Below, one piece after another: positions 36,796 through 45,645 of a DNA stretch of 64,000 nucleotides; the stretch's first letter is position 1, and each line of letters starts with the position of its first letter. A program made the position numbers and the translations under genes. The DNA is from MWDV01 sp002070715 (GTDB taxonomy: Bacteria > Verrucomicrobiota > Verrucomicrobiia > Limisphaerales > MWDV01): contig DAONTI010000022.1 in NCBI GenBank assembly GCA_035411585.1, forward strand, positions 1 through 64,000. Reading direction: 5' to 3'. The notes under the pieces were generated by a model. The model was not told the DNA's origin and searched no databases. It saw nothing but the letters and a program-made list of their open reading frames with translations.

Positions 36796-37065
36796 TCAGT
36801 CTTGCGGTGGAGACTGGGACTGGGACTGGGATTCGTTGGCGGGGATTTGCCGAGTCGTGGAGGCGCGGGGCGGAGGCGGCGGTTCTTCAATGGCGCGTTC
36901 GATTTCCTCCTGCACCTCGCGCGAAGCTTTCTTGAATTCCGTAATTCCTTTACCCAAACCGCGGGCCAGTTCAGGCAGTTTCTTCGCCCCAAAAAGCAGC
37001 AACACCACCGCGAGGATGGCCACGATTTCGGGCCAACCCAGAAAAGCCAGAGTGTACACGTTCAT
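36796..37065 (-). CDS. tatA: Twin-arginine translocase subunit TatA/TatB
   Basis: An 89-aa protein with a short N-terminal membrane helix (WPEIVAILAVVLLLFGAKKLPELARGLG), the classic FGxKKLPELA hinge split across helix and amphipathic helix, then a charged and proline-rich tail. TatA forms the pore with TatC. Only one TatA/B-type gene is present here, as in minimal TatAC systems, or a second copy lies elsewhere. The last residues are a repeated QSQSQSP stretch encoded by GGGACT units. Confidence 0.92.
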   Translation of the reverse strand: MNVYTLAFLGWPEIVAILAVVLLLFGAKKLPELARGLGKGITEFKKASREVQEEIERAIEEPPPPPRASTTRQIPANESQSQSQSPPQD

Positions 37066-37179
37066 GTTTGCAGTCTATTCGTTGTTTGGCCCCCGCCAAG
37101 AGGGCCGCTTGGGCGGTCACCACGTCGCGTCATTGTTGCGGCGCGGGCCGGTTTCCCGGCAATTCACCCTCGCACTCAT

Positions 37180-37209
37180 ACCGGGGCAACTTAAACCGGT
37201 CGCCCCGGT
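37180..37209. other. Intergenic hairpin between pal and tatA
   Basis: ACCGGGGC (37180-37187) pairs perfectly with GCCCCGGT (37202-37209) around a 14-nt loop. There is no T-run, so a terminator is not shown. It may mark the border between the tol-pal and tat transcripts. Confidence 0.4.
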
Positions 37210-37248
37210 GAGTAAAGGGACAAAACCCCGCGCGGCCCGATCCGCCGC

Positions 37249-37845
37249 TCACGGAGGCGTCAGCAACAGAAATTCGCCCCGCCGATTTTTGCGCCAGGCC
37301 GCTTCGTTGTGTCCCGGGTCCGCCGGCCGGTCCTCCCCGTAGCTGATGGTCAAGATGCGTTCCGGCGCCACGCCGTCGGCGATCAAGGTTTCCCGGACCG
37401 CTAGCGCCCGCCGCTCGCCCAGGGCCCGGTTGTATTCTTCGGTGCCGCGTTCGTCGCAGTGCCCTTCGATCTTCACCGCGTGGGAGGGATTGGCCCGTAA
37501 GTGAGCCGCCACGATCCCCGTCTTCGACTGCTCGCTGCCTTTCACGACGGAGCTGTCAAAATCGAAATAGACCGTTTGCGCTTCGAAGAAATCCCGATCT
37601 TCCGGCCAGCCTTGGTATTGGTCGGTGCCGGTCGGCGCCCAACCGATTTCCGGATCCTGCATGGGCGTGCCGCGGCTTCCCGCGTCGGGTTTGAGGATGG
37701 CGCCCGCGCCCGGATCTTTGACGGGGCCGACGCGTTGGCCGGCGGGGATAGGCGTAATCCGGTTGGGGTTTCTTTTACAGCCGACGAGTGGCAGGGCGAG
37801 TACCACTCCGAGAACAACGAGGTTCAGAAATTTTACGCTTTTCAT
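37249..37845 (-). CDS. pal: Peptidoglycan-associated lipoprotein Pal (OmpA domain)
   Basis: A 198-aa outer-membrane lipoprotein (lipobox LPLVGC). Its C-terminal OmpA domain carries VYFDFDSSVVK and the peptidoglycan-binding EGHCDERGTEEYNRALGERRA, both typical of Pal. It tethers the outer membrane to the wall and works with TolB. It closes the order tolQ, tolR, tolA, tolB, pal and ends 183 bp before tatA. Confidence 0.95.
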   Translation of the reverse strand: MKSVKFLNLVVLGVVLALPLVGCKRNPNRITPIPAGQRVGPVKDPGAGAILKPDAGSRGTPMQDPEIGWAPTGTDQYQGWPEDRDFFEAQTVYFDFDSSVVKGSEQSKTGIVAAHLRANPSHAVKIEGHCDERGTEEYNRALGERRALAVRETLIADGVAPERILTISYGEDRPADPGHNEAAWRKNRRGEFLLLTPP

Positions 37846-37875
37846 TTTGGTTGTTTGTTAAACGTTGGGCTTTTT

Positions 37876-39048
37876 TTATCGGGCCCAACCGGGTTGCGAG
37901 TTGCTCCCCAAAACACGGGGGACATCCTTAACTTGTTTCGTGGGCACGTCAAGCAAAGACAACGCGCGGTTTCCCCCCCGCCGGCGGGTGAAGACCACCG
38001 TCCGGGAGTTGGGCGCCCAGGACGGATCTTCGCCGCTGACGAGAACGGTTGCCGCGCCGCCGGAGGCCGGCACGACGCAAAGTTCAAAACCGCCCATCTG
38101 CGCCGTGAAGACAATCCACCGGCCGTCCGGCGACCAGTCCGGCTCGGAGGGGTTGGAGACCCCCTTGGTGGCAATCGGTTGCACTTCCCCGCCGGTGGCG
38201 GGGACTTTGCACAACAACCGCCGACCTTTGTTTTTTGTGGCGAAACAAATCCATTGCCCATCCGGCGACCAGCAGGGCGAGGAATCGTCCTCGCGGGTGC
38301 GCGTCAACCGCAGCACATTCCCGCCGTCCGCGTCGCAAACATACAAGTCCGGCGCCCCGTCCTTGCTCAGGATCAAGGCCACGCGGCGGCCGTCCGGCGA
38401 GACGGCGGCGCTGGTGTTCAAACCCGGCTGCCGCGAAATGGCGCGGCGTTGGCCGGTGCTCAGGTCGTGGCGGAACACGTCCGGATTATCAAATTTGTAG
38501 GAGGTATAGTAGAGGACGGACTGGCCGGGCGCCCACGCGGGCGCCGCCACAATGGATTGGTCCTGGGTGATCGGTTGGGCGCCAAATCCATCGTAATCAC
38601 TCACGTAAATCTCGCTGGTCTGGCCGGTGTCCACCTTGAACGCGATACGCGTCTGGGCAACCCCTTTCTGGCCGGTGACGGCGAGCACGATGTCGTCGGC
38701 CAACGCATGAGCCTGCCGCCGCAACGATCCGCCGCTGTAGGTCCGGGAAAAGATCGAGGCCTTGTTGATGCGATCCACCAACGCGCCCTGGACGCTGCCG
38801 CTGTTGCTGCCGGTGACCTCGAATTGCGCCTCCTCCGGGCGACTGAACTTGAAGCCCGCGACTTCCAAGTCGAACCGCAGCACCGTCGCCACCTCTCCGG
38901 AGAAACCGCTGATCGTAATCGGCACGGGTTGGGTCACGCCCGGCAGCCAGGCGTCTTTGACAATCTTGATTTCCTGGGCCCCCACCGGGCGCAGGCTTAA
39001 CAGGAGGACGAGGGGGAATAGAAGACCAAGGTGCATGTGATGTTTCAT
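37876..39048 (-). CDS. tolB: Tol-Pal system beta-propeller protein TolB
   Basis: A 390-aa periplasmic protein. A signal peptide (LGLLFPLVLLLSLRPVGAQE) is followed by an N-terminal domain and five or six WD-like blades with repeats such as WSPDGQWICFATKN and WSPDGRWIVFTAQ. The ATG at 39048 overlaps the tolA stop by 4 bp. The frame is open to 39291, but that part lies inside tolA. It binds Pal and links it to the inner-membrane Tol complex. Confidence 0.94.
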   Translation of the reverse strand: MKHHMHLGLLFPLVLLLSLRPVGAQEIKIVKDAWLPGVTQPVPITISGFSGEVATVLRFDLEVAGFKFSRPEEAQFEVTGSNSGSVQGALVDRINKASIFSRTYSGGSLRRQAHALADDIVLAVTGQKGVAQTRIAFKVDTGQTSEIYVSDYDGFGAQPITQDQSIVAAPAWAPGQSVLYYTSYKFDNPDVFRHDLSTGQRRAISRQPGLNTSAAVSPDGRRVALILSKDGAPDLYVCDADGGNVLRLTRTREDDSSPCWSPDGQWICFATKNKGRRLLCKVPATGGEVQPIATKGVSNPSEPDWSPDGRWIVFTAQMGGFELCVVPASGGAATVLVSGEDPSWAPNSRTVVFTRRRGGNRALSLLDVPTKQVKDVPRVLGSNSQPGWAR

Positions 39049-39899
39049 CCGAGCTGACGTTTGGCTTTGAGATTGAACTTGATGGTGAACGTGCGTTTTT
39101 CCTCGGTGGCGCCCGCCGGAAACGGTGCGACAAACGTCACGCGCTCCAAAGTGCGCCGCACCGAGGCGTCCACGGCGGTGTTGCCGGATGGCCGGGTGAT
39201 CCGCGCGTCCAGCACGCGACCGTCGCGCCCGATCGTCACGCTGGCGGTGGTGGTGGCTTGGTCGTCGTTCACGTCCGCCGGCACAATCCACGCATGCGTA
39301 TAAACACTTTTCACCACTTGCGCGTAGTTGGCGTAAGCCTGACCGCCCGGGCCGGGTATGGAAACCTCGGTGCTGGAAGCGGCGATGTCGGAGATTTGGT
39401 TAAGCGCGCCAGCGAAAACTTGTTGGAGACGGCGCCGGGCCTCGGCGTCGGCTTGTTCCTGCTCGCGTGCTTCCGTTGTGGCGGTGCGGTTTTCGTCGCG
39501 GGTGTCTGGCGTGCGCGTGACCAGTTCCGTGCTGATCTTGGGCAGGCGACGGACTGGTTTATCCGGCACCACGGGCGCGGGTTCCGGTGAGGCCGGCGCG
39601 GGGGTGGGACGCGCCACCGGCGGTTGCGGCCGAGGTTGAGGCGCGGGTTGCGGGGCAGGTGCCGGCGTGGGCGGCGGTGCTGGTTGGACCAGCGGCGCGG
39701 GAGGCGGCGGTTTGGCTTCGGGAGTGCCGCCGCCAGAAAACGCCGCGTCCACCAGCGTGGGCGGAATCACATCCAGCACGGCCAAATCCAGCACTTGTTG
39801 GCGGGGCGCGAGAAACGCCGGACCAAACAACAGCACCGCCGCCAGCAAGGCGTGCAGCCCCACCGAAGCGACGAAACATTTTTTCTGGAGGCGGTCCAT
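39045..39899 (-). CDS. tolA: TolA/TonB-like periplasm-spanning protein
   Basis: A 284-aa protein with one N-terminal membrane helix (SVGLHALLAAVLLFGPAFLA), a proline-alanine linker (about 60-110), a charged helical part, and a C-terminal TonB/TolA domain (SVTIGRDGRVLDARITRPSG). Linker plus position between tolR and tolB identify it as the TolA equivalent, although the linker is shorter than the Ala/Lys-rich helix of E. coli TolA. Its start directly overlaps the tolR end by one base. Confidence 0.87.
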   Translation of the reverse strand: MDRLQKKCFVASVGLHALLAAVLLFGPAFLAPRQQVLDLAVLDVIPPTLVDAAFSGGGTPEAKPPPPAPLVQPAPPPTPAPAPQPAPQPRPQPPVARPTPAPASPEPAPVVPDKPVRRLPKISTELVTRTPDTRDENRTATTEAREQEQADAEARRRLQQVFAGALNQISDIAASSTEVSIPGPGGQAYANYAQVVKSVYTHAWIVPADVNDDQATTTASVTIGRDGRVLDARITRPSGNTAVDASVRRTLERVTFVAPFPAGATEEKRTFTIKFNLKAKRQLG

Positions 39900-40315
39900 C
39901 AGCGTTTGGGTGGCTCGGTGCGCAAAGAAAAACGGGTGATGCCGTTGCGCTGGCAGCGGTCAACGATTGCCGCCACGTTCGCATAAGCCGTTTTGCCATC
40001 GCCCCGGATGTACACCACCAAGTTGGGATTGAAGCGGAAGTCCTGTGCCAACTGGGCCTCGATTTGATCGAGCCGCGCGGGGCGGCGGTCATACCGGTAA
40101 GTGCCCTGCGCGGTGACTTCCACCGTGCGAATGTCGCGCGGGTTGAGCTTGTGATCGGGCTGGCCCCCTTCGGGCAGCTTGAGATTGATGCTTTGCTCCA
40201 GCAACGGCGTGGTAATGATGAAGATGATCAACAACACAAACGCCAGATCAAGCAGCGGCGTAATGTTGATCTCGCTCAACGTTACCAAATGACTGCGCTG
40301 GGAGAATCGTCTCAT
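39899..40315 (-). CDS. tolR: Biopolymer transport protein TolR/ExbD
   Basis: A 138-aa inner-membrane protein with one helix (NITPLLDLAFVLLIIFII) carrying the conserved Asp of LLDLAFVLL, used in proton-driven energy transfer with TolQ. The periplasmic part ends in the usual VVxIRGDGKTAYxxV pattern. I chose the ATG at 40315, with GGAG six bases before it; the frame is open to 40396 without family similarity. Confidence 0.93.
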   Translation of the reverse strand: MRRFSQRSHLVTLSEINITPLLDLAFVLLIIFIITTPLLEQSINLKLPEGGQPDHKLNPRDIRTVEVTAQGTYRYDRRPARLDQIEAQLAQDFRFNPNLVVYIRGDGKTAYANVAAIVDRCQRNGITRFSLRTEPPKR

Positions 40316-40401
40316 CTTAGCTCCGGGGCCCGGGACCGTCCGCGGTCGGGACAGCGTCCCGCATCCAAACTTCGGCCGGCCCGTGATCTTTGGCAATGCC
40401 C

Positions 40402-41130
40402 TTATTCATCACTCAGATATTCCGTTTCCATCTTCGACACCAGTTCCTGGGCAAAGTTATCCAATCCCACCGTCAAGGTGCGCAAGGTGTGGACGAGCCA
40501 GTTATATCCGAACATCGAGGGGATGGCCACCAACAACCCCGCCACCGTGGTGCTGAGCGCCGCCGCCACCCCAGGCGCCATGGTGGACAAGGTGGCGCTG
40601 CCCTGTTGCGCCACGTGACCGAACGTACTCATCACCCCCCAGACGGTGCCCAGCAACCCGAGAAACGGGGCGCCACTGACGGCGATGGCCAACAGGATCA
40701 GTCCCGACTCCAATTTGAGCGATTCCTGCGCCACGGCGTTTTCCAAGCGGCGTTTCACATGCTCCAAGCTCTTGAGCGACACTTGGGATTTGCGGCCTTC
40801 ACCCGCGTCCGCTTTCAAACGCGCATCCAGCTCCACGCTCCCCGCTTGATAGACCACGAAAAACGGACATCCCTCCGCTTGAATGCGCCGGTCAAACATG
40901 TCCAACACATGTTTTTGGGTGCTGAATTCGGCGGTGAAATACTGGTTGAGTTTGCGGGCGCGCCGCATCTGCAACGCCTTGGTAATCATCACCGACCACG
41001 CCATGATGGAAAAAATGACCAGGCAGAGGATGATGGCCTTCCCCTCCGATGTGGCCTGATTCCAAATATAGATGAGTTCGGCCTGATTACTCGGGCCGAC
41101 GGCCTGTGCGAAGACAATGGGTGCGTTCAT
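40402..41130 (-). CDS. tolQ: MotA/TolQ/ExbB proton channel protein TolQ
   Basis: A 242-aa inner-membrane protein with three membrane segments. The conserved second and third helices are seen in AVSGAPFLGLLGTVWGVMSTF and APGVAAALSTTVAGLLVAIP. With TolR it uses the proton gradient to energise TolA. It is first in the tol-pal run and is followed by tolR after 86 bp. Confidence 0.94.
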   Translation of the reverse strand: MNAPIVFAQAVGPSNQAELIYIWNQATSEGKAIILCLVIFSIMAWSVMITKALQMRRARKLNQYFTAEFSTQKHVLDMFDRRIQAEGCPFFVVYQAGSVELDARLKADAGEGRKSQVSLKSLEHVKRRLENAVAQESLKLESGLILLAIAVSGAPFLGLLGTVWGVMSTFGHVAQQGSATLSTMAPGVAAALSTTVAGLLVAIPSMFGYNWLVHTLRTLTVGLDNFAQELVSKMETEYLSDE

Positions 41131-41678
41131 TCCAACACGATTACTACGCCGCTAAACTGGTCGTGAGGAACCGAAGCGCCCAGGCGGAACGTGACAACCA
41201 ACCAAAAATTTCCGGCCAACCAATGGCCGACGCGCCCTTTGTAAGCCCGGGCGCCGGCAAATGCAAAATGTTTTTTGGAAAAAATGCGCACCGATGGCAT
41301 GCGGGAGGGATTGGTCATTTTTTACCTTCGCGAGATGTGATTGAGGCGGTCGGTCTCTGCCCACCGGATCAAACAACGCCGGGCAAGCATTCCCGCATGT
41401 CATCTCCGGAGCGACGTTCCCGATCAAAACCAGCATGGCCCTTCTTGGCAACAGCCGGTCATACGAAACAAAACTGCTTGTTCAGCAAATAGTTCCGCAA
41501 TGAAACCCGCCGCCGATTTAGCGCCGAAATCGCGGGCTTCTGATCCCGGAAAAAACGGAGTGATCCAAACCCCGCCGCTGCGGCTCCCTCCGCCTGAGAA
41601 TCTGGTCGGAAACACCGATGAAAAATTGTTGCCTTGGCTGGGGCAACATGGCAGGAAAACCAGCGCATAACTCGTTGC
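41131..41678. other. Intergenic region between tolQ and infA
   Basis: A 548-bp gap with divergent genes at its edges. I find no supported gene; the open frames present have no family look. It must hold the promoters for tolQ and infA. A 7-bp hairpin lies at 41627-41648, close to infA. Confidence 0.5.
41627..41648 (+). promoter_or_regulatory. Hairpin in the likely infA leader
   Basis: TGTTGCC (41627-41633) pairs with GGCAACA (41642-41648) around an 8-nt loop, 30 nt before the infA ATG. It would fold in the 5' leader. No role is known. Confidence 0.3.
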
Positions 41679-41897
41679 ATGGCAAAAGAAGAACCGATTG
41701 AATTAACCGGTAATGTAACGCAGGTGCTCCCCGGCACCATGTTCCGCGTGGCCTTGCCCAACGGCCACGAAGTCTTGGCCCATATTTCGGGCCAAATGCG
41801 CAAACATTTCATCCGCATCAGCGTCGGCGATCGCGTCAACGTCGAGATGTCCCCCTACGATTTGAACAAGGCGCGGATCATCTATCGCCACACCTGA
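41679..41897 (+). CDS. infA: Translation initiation factor IF-1
   Basis: A 72-aa single OB-fold protein. It reads MAKEEPIELTGNVTQVLPGT, then FRVALPNGHEVLAHISGQMR and a final YDLNKARIIYRHT, the normal IF-1 pattern at normal length. The ATG at 41679 is chosen because it starts the conserved part; the frame is open to 41634. It stands alone, not in a ribosomal protein operon. Confidence 0.97.
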   Translation: MAKEEPIELTGNVTQVLPGTMFRVALPNGHEVLAHISGQMRKHFIRISVGDRVNVEMSPYDLNKARIIYRHT

Positions 41898-42205
41898 AAT
41901 CCGTTTCTTCCCCTCAACAACCCGCGGGCTTCACTCCGCGAACATCCTGACCTCCCACGAATAGTTTTCCTATTCGTTCCTTGGCTGTTGGTTGGGGTCA
42001 TGATTTGAGCCTGCGTTCCGCACTGTTACACTGCGTCTTTCGCATCGGCATCGCCGCCCGACGCTTGTGGGCATTATTTGCTCGACGTCAACGGAGAGAC
42101 GGAGGTGTTTGTGGGCGTATCTACGGAAGCGACAGCCCGGTCGTAGTCGAATCGTCGAGAGAGCTTCGGCAAATACCGCACGCACGCCGGCGTGCGCCAA
42201 CCAAT
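41898..42205. other. Intergenic region after infA
   Basis: A 308-bp gap between convergent infA and the receiver gene. I see no gene, no clear terminator and no repeat. Confidence 0.5.
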
Positions 42206-42619
42206 TTACTTGGCGGAGTCTCCGGCGGTTGTTTCCTCCTCCAGTTCTCCCCGAATCACCGCCAGCAGTTCGTGGTAGTCCACTGGTTTGCGGAAAAAAG
42301 CCACCGCCCCCACCGCTTTGACCCGGCTTTCGTAATCTTTGCCCTCTTCGCCGGTGATGATGATCAACGGTTTCTGCCAGTCTTGATGAAGCCGTTCCAA
42401 CCATTCCATTACTGTGAACCCATCCCAATGCACATTTGTTTCGACCGGGAAATGGACATCGAAGATCAGCAGGTCCGGCGCGGTTTCCCGCACCAGGCGG
42501 ATGGCCGTGGCGCCGTCATGCGCCGTCAACACCTCGTAGCCGTTGGCTTCTAATTTGAGCTGGAGTCCCCGCACGATGACTTGGTCGTCATCCAGAACCA
42601 GGATTTTTTTACGACTCAT
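42206..42619 (-). CDS. Single-domain response regulator
   Basis: A 137-aa receiver-only protein. It opens KKILVLDDDQVIVRGLQ with the acidic pair, has the phospho-Asp in LLIFDVHFPVE, and the Lys in FFRKPVDYHELL. There is no output domain, so it acts through a partner. The loop after the phospho-Asp (about 10 extra residues, VETNVHWDG) is longer than usual. The start at 42619 is the ATG just before the receiver; no kinase is adjacent. Confidence 0.9.
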   Translation of the reverse strand: MSRKKILVLDDDQVIVRGLQLKLEANGYEVLTAHDGATAIRLVRETAPDLLIFDVHFPVETNVHWDGFTVMEWLERLHQDWQKPLIIITGEEGKDYESRVKAVGAVAFFRKPVDYHELLAVIRGELEEETTAGDSAK

Positions 42620-42726
42620 AAACGGGCAATGCGTTTTGCAACCGCGCAACCTCTAGCAAATAAACCTTGGCCGCGCAACCGGCATTTCCGCACACTGGCC
42701 CTCCTGACAAAACCACCGCCGACGTC

Positions 42727-43461
42727 ATGGCCAACCCATTCTATGCGCCCGGACAACAACGCGCCGCGAAGGTGAACGATCTCTTCGCTGTGATTGCGCG
42801 GCGCTACGACCGGCTCAACGACCTCCAAAGCGCGGGGTTGCACCGTGTTTGGAAACGGCGGCTGGTCGCGCAGGCCGGGGTCGCTCCCGGCGCGCGGGCG
42901 CTGGACGTGTGCTGCGGCACGGGAGACATCGCGTGGCGGCTGGCACGGGCGGGGGCGGAAGTGATCGGACTGGACTTCAGCGAGGCCATGCTTGCCGTGG
43001 CGCGCGCCAAAAACCGCAATCCCCAAGCCGCAACGCACCCGCCCCGGTTTATTCATGGCGACGCCCAAGAACTGCCCTTTGCCGGGGCCAGCTTTGACAT
43101 CGTCACCGTCGGTTATGGACTGCGGAATCTGGCCAGTTGGGAAACGGGATTGCGGGAGATGAGTCGCGTGACCAAACCGGGCGGGCGCGTGCTGGTGCTG
43201 GATTTCGGCAAACCGGCCAATCCCGTCTGGCGGACGGTGTATTTCAGCTATCTCCGTCTGGCGGTGCCGGTGTTGGGGCGGGTCTTCGCCGGTAGCGCGG
43301 AGGCATACGCGTACATCCTCGAATCACTGCGGCATTACCCCGCGCAACTCGGTGTCGCGGCTAAAATGACGGAACTGGGCCTCGCCGAAGTGCAAACCTT
43401 CAACCTGCTGGGAGGCGCGATGAGCATTCATCGCGCGGTCAAGAGCAACGCGCCGGATTGA
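42727..43461 (+). CDS. menG: Demethylmenaquinone methyltransferase UbiE/MenG
   Basis: A 244-aa SAM-dependent methyltransferase that makes the last step of menaquinone (or a step of ubiquinone) synthesis. It has VNDLFAVIARRYDRLND at the start, the SAM motif LDVCCGTGDIAWRLA, GYGLRNLASW and LVLDFGKP, all typical of UbiE/MenG. ATG 42727 fits the family; an ATG at 42667 would add 20 unlike residues. It converges on the epimerase gene. Confidence 0.92.
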   Translation: MANPFYAPGQQRAAKVNDLFAVIARRYDRLNDLQSAGLHRVWKRRLVAQAGVAPGARALDVCCGTGDIAWRLARAGAEVIGLDFSEAMLAVARAKNRNPQAATHPPRFIHGDAQELPFAGASFDIVTVGYGLRNLASWETGLREMSRVTKPGGRVLVLDFGKPANPVWRTVYFSYLRLAVPVLGRVFAGSAEAYAYILESLRHYPAQLGVAAKMTELGLAEVQTFNLLGGAMSIHRAVKSNAPD

Positions 43462-43492
43462 ACGTGCCATCCCGCGCGGGACCACGCACGCT

Positions 43493-44452
43493 TCAAGCGT
43501 CGGCGGCAGCGGTGAGTCGGATGATTTCGCGCAGCGGCGTGCGGGGGCGGAATCCGGTGAACTTCGCCAGCTTCGTCACGCGTGGTTTGCGGCGGCGCAT
43601 ATCTTCGAATCCGGGCGCATACGCCTGCGCGTACGGCACGCGCACGATTTTTGAATGCGACCCCGTCACCCGGATCACTTCCCGGGCCAGCTCACCGATG
43701 GTGATTTCTTCCGTGCCGCCGACGTTGAACACTTGTCCCCGCGCCCGGACGCATCTCTGCAAGCGTACCAACGCTTCCACCGTATCGCGCACGTGGCAAA
43801 AACAGCGGGTCTGGCGGCCGTCGCCATAAACCCGGAGCGGCTGGTTTGCTTTGGCCGCCGCGAGAAAGCGCGGCAGCACCATCCCATACCGTCCGGTCTG
43901 GCGCGGGCCCACCGTGTTGAACAGGCGCGTGATGATCACGGGCAAGCCGCGTTCCTGTGCGTAGGCCAGGGCCAGGAACTCATCCATTAACTTTGAGCAG
44001 GCATAACTCCAGCGGGCTTGCGTGGGCGGGCCGATCAACAAATCGTCCTCCTCGCAAAACTGCGGTCGGGTGCTCTTGCCGTAAACCTCCGACGTGGAAG
44101 CCAGCAAAACCGGCACGCGCCGCGCTGCGGCGGCTTCCAGCAACACCTCGGTCTCGTGCAGGTTGGTGCGGCAGACGTGAATGGGCGAGTTGACCACCAG
44201 TTCCACTCCCACCGCGGCGGCCAGATGATAAATCGCCTCCGCCCGCGCCGCCAGCCGGGGCAACTCGCCGCAGGTGGAAATTTTGGCGCGATAGATTCGC
44301 AGGTGGGGATGCCCCTTCACCGCTCGCAGATTTTCCAAGCGGCCGGTGGAGAGATCATCCACCACCACCACCGCGTGGCCGTCGGCCAGCAGGCGTTCCA
44401 CCAAATGCGAACCAATGAATCCGGCGCCGCCGGTGACCAGCATGTGTTTCAT
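43493..44452 (-). CDS. NAD-dependent sugar epimerase/dehydratase
   Basis: A 319-aa extended short-chain dehydrogenase. It has the nucleotide loop TGGAGFIGSHL, the active-site pair in ASTSEVYG and YACSK (Tyr-x3-Lys), and the GPRQTGRYGMVLPRF substrate region. It resembles UDP-glucose 4-epimerase and UDP-glucuronate decarboxylase; the exact substrate cannot be told. It probably makes a sugar for the surface polysaccharide. It overlaps the amidase stop by 4 bp. Confidence 0.9.
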   Translation of the reverse strand: MKHMLVTGGAGFIGSHLVERLLADGHAVVVVDDLSTGRLENLRAVKGHPHLRIYRAKISTCGELPRLAARAEAIYHLAAAVGVELVVNSPIHVCRTNLHETEVLLEAAAARRVPVLLASTSEVYGKSTRPQFCEEDDLLIGPPTQARWSYACSKLMDEFLALAYAQERGLPVIITRLFNTVGPRQTGRYGMVLPRFLAAAKANQPLRVYGDGRQTRCFCHVRDTVEALVRLQRCVRARGQVFNVGGTEEITIGELAREVIRVTGSHSKIVRVPYAQAYAPGFEDMRRRKPRVTKLAKFTGFRPRTPLREIIRLTAAADA

Positions 44453-45528
44453 TGCAAAGCTCCGGCCACCGCCCCGGCCAGTTGTTGGCGGAAATTCCCA
44501 TCCGCAATCCGCCGAGCCTCCGCCGGGTTTGAAAGATAGCCTCCTTCAACCAGCACGGCGGGACGTTGTTGCCCCCGCAACACCGCCAGAAACCGCGCCC
44601 GCCGCACCCCGCGATCGGTTTGACCCGTGGCATTCAACAGGGCGCGATGCACCCGCACCGCCAACTGCAGGTTTTGTTCGTCGAACGCGTTGTTCGGAAA
44701 CACTTGCGTCGCGTCATCTTCGTAATTGCGGGTGATGTGCGAACCCATGCCCACCGGCGTGAGGCAATACGTTTCGAGCCCGGCCTGATGACGCCCGCCG
44801 CCGGCGGCGTTGAAATGCAGACTCAAAAAAAGATCCGCCTGACATTGATCGGCCAAAGCCACGCGGTCGGCCAGGGGCACATCGGTGTCATTGGTGCGGG
44901 TCAGCCACACCTGCCACCCTTGGTTGGCGAGCAGCGCGCACAGACGCAGCGCCCAGTCGAGGGTGTAATCTTTTTCCCAGGCGCCGTTGAAACAACTGCG
45001 GGCCCCGGGATTGGCGCCGCCGTGGCCCGGATCAAGCACGATCACCCCCGGCCGCCGCGGGATGCCATCCCCGCCCGACACCAGCGGCGCCAGGTTTTTC
45101 CGCAGGTCCAGCGCGTGCATCCAAACCTGGCCGTCAATCAACTGCGGAGCGAATCCGAGGCGCACATCCACGCCATCCCAAAACGCCGCCTGACTGCCCA
45201 TCTGCACCGCAAACACACCTTGCCCCGTCGTCAACCCGTACGTGGCCACCGGTGCAACCGACAGGCAGCGCGGCGTGTCCAAGCCGCGTTCCGCACTCCA
45301 ACGCGCCAGCGGCATCCAAACAGCGTCCTCCCGGAGCGGCGGTGGTGGGGGTGTTGGCAATGGCACCGATAGGACGGGCACCACGGATAAGGGGAAATCC
45401 AAGCTGGCGCTGGACAGGCCGGGTTCTTCCCAATCCGGCGGACGTTCGGCCATATTGGACCGGGGCGGCGTGGAACAGCCGGCCAAAATGACCAGCAACC
45501 CGAAGACCCATCGCACCGCGACAAACAC
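44449..45528 (-). CDS. N-acetylmuramoyl-L-alanine amidase, lipoprotein
   Basis: A 359-aa wall hydrolase. The signal ends in a lipobox (LAGCSTPP). The C-terminal Amidase_3 domain shows the zinc residues: His in VIVLDPGHGG, Glu in the ARSCFNG region, His in FLSLHFNAAG, and the catalytic Glu in VLVEGGYLSNPAEA. It cuts the peptide from the glycan in cell separation. The N-terminal 150 residues may be a wall-binding or regulatory domain. It precedes the epimerase in a two-gene operon. Confidence 0.9.
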   Translation of the reverse strand: MFVAVRWVFGLLVILAGCSTPPRSNMAERPPDWEEPGLSSASLDFPLSVVPVLSVPLPTPPPPPLREDAVWMPLARWSAERGLDTPRCLSVAPVATYGLTTGQGVFAVQMGSQAAFWDGVDVRLGFAPQLIDGQVWMHALDLRKNLAPLVSGGDGIPRRPGVIVLDPGHGGANPGARSCFNGAWEKDYTLDWALRLCALLANQGWQVWLTRTNDTDVPLADRVALADQCQADLFLSLHFNAAGGGRHQAGLETYCLTPVGMGSHITRNYEDDATQVFPNNAFDEQNLQLAVRVHRALLNATGQTDRGVRRARFLAVLRGQQRPAVLVEGGYLSNPAEARRIADGNFRQQLAGAVAGALQ

Positions 45529-45645
45529 GCGGTCATTGTGGACAAGTGATTGGGCAGCTCAAGCCGTTTCCAATGATTCCACGCAAGCGCATTCACCTTG
45601 GTGGGTAAAGAACGTCCTGCGGCAAGGCGGGCGACACCTCACGAC

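Noticed and set aside
37861..37900. A terminator after tolB
   Set aside because: TTGGGC and GCCCAA can pair, but the run of T/A lies in the loop and not after the stem on the coding strand.
41106..41492. A 128-codon plus-strand frame between tolQ and infA
   Set aside because: No family, odd composition, no ribosome site, and it starts inside tolQ.
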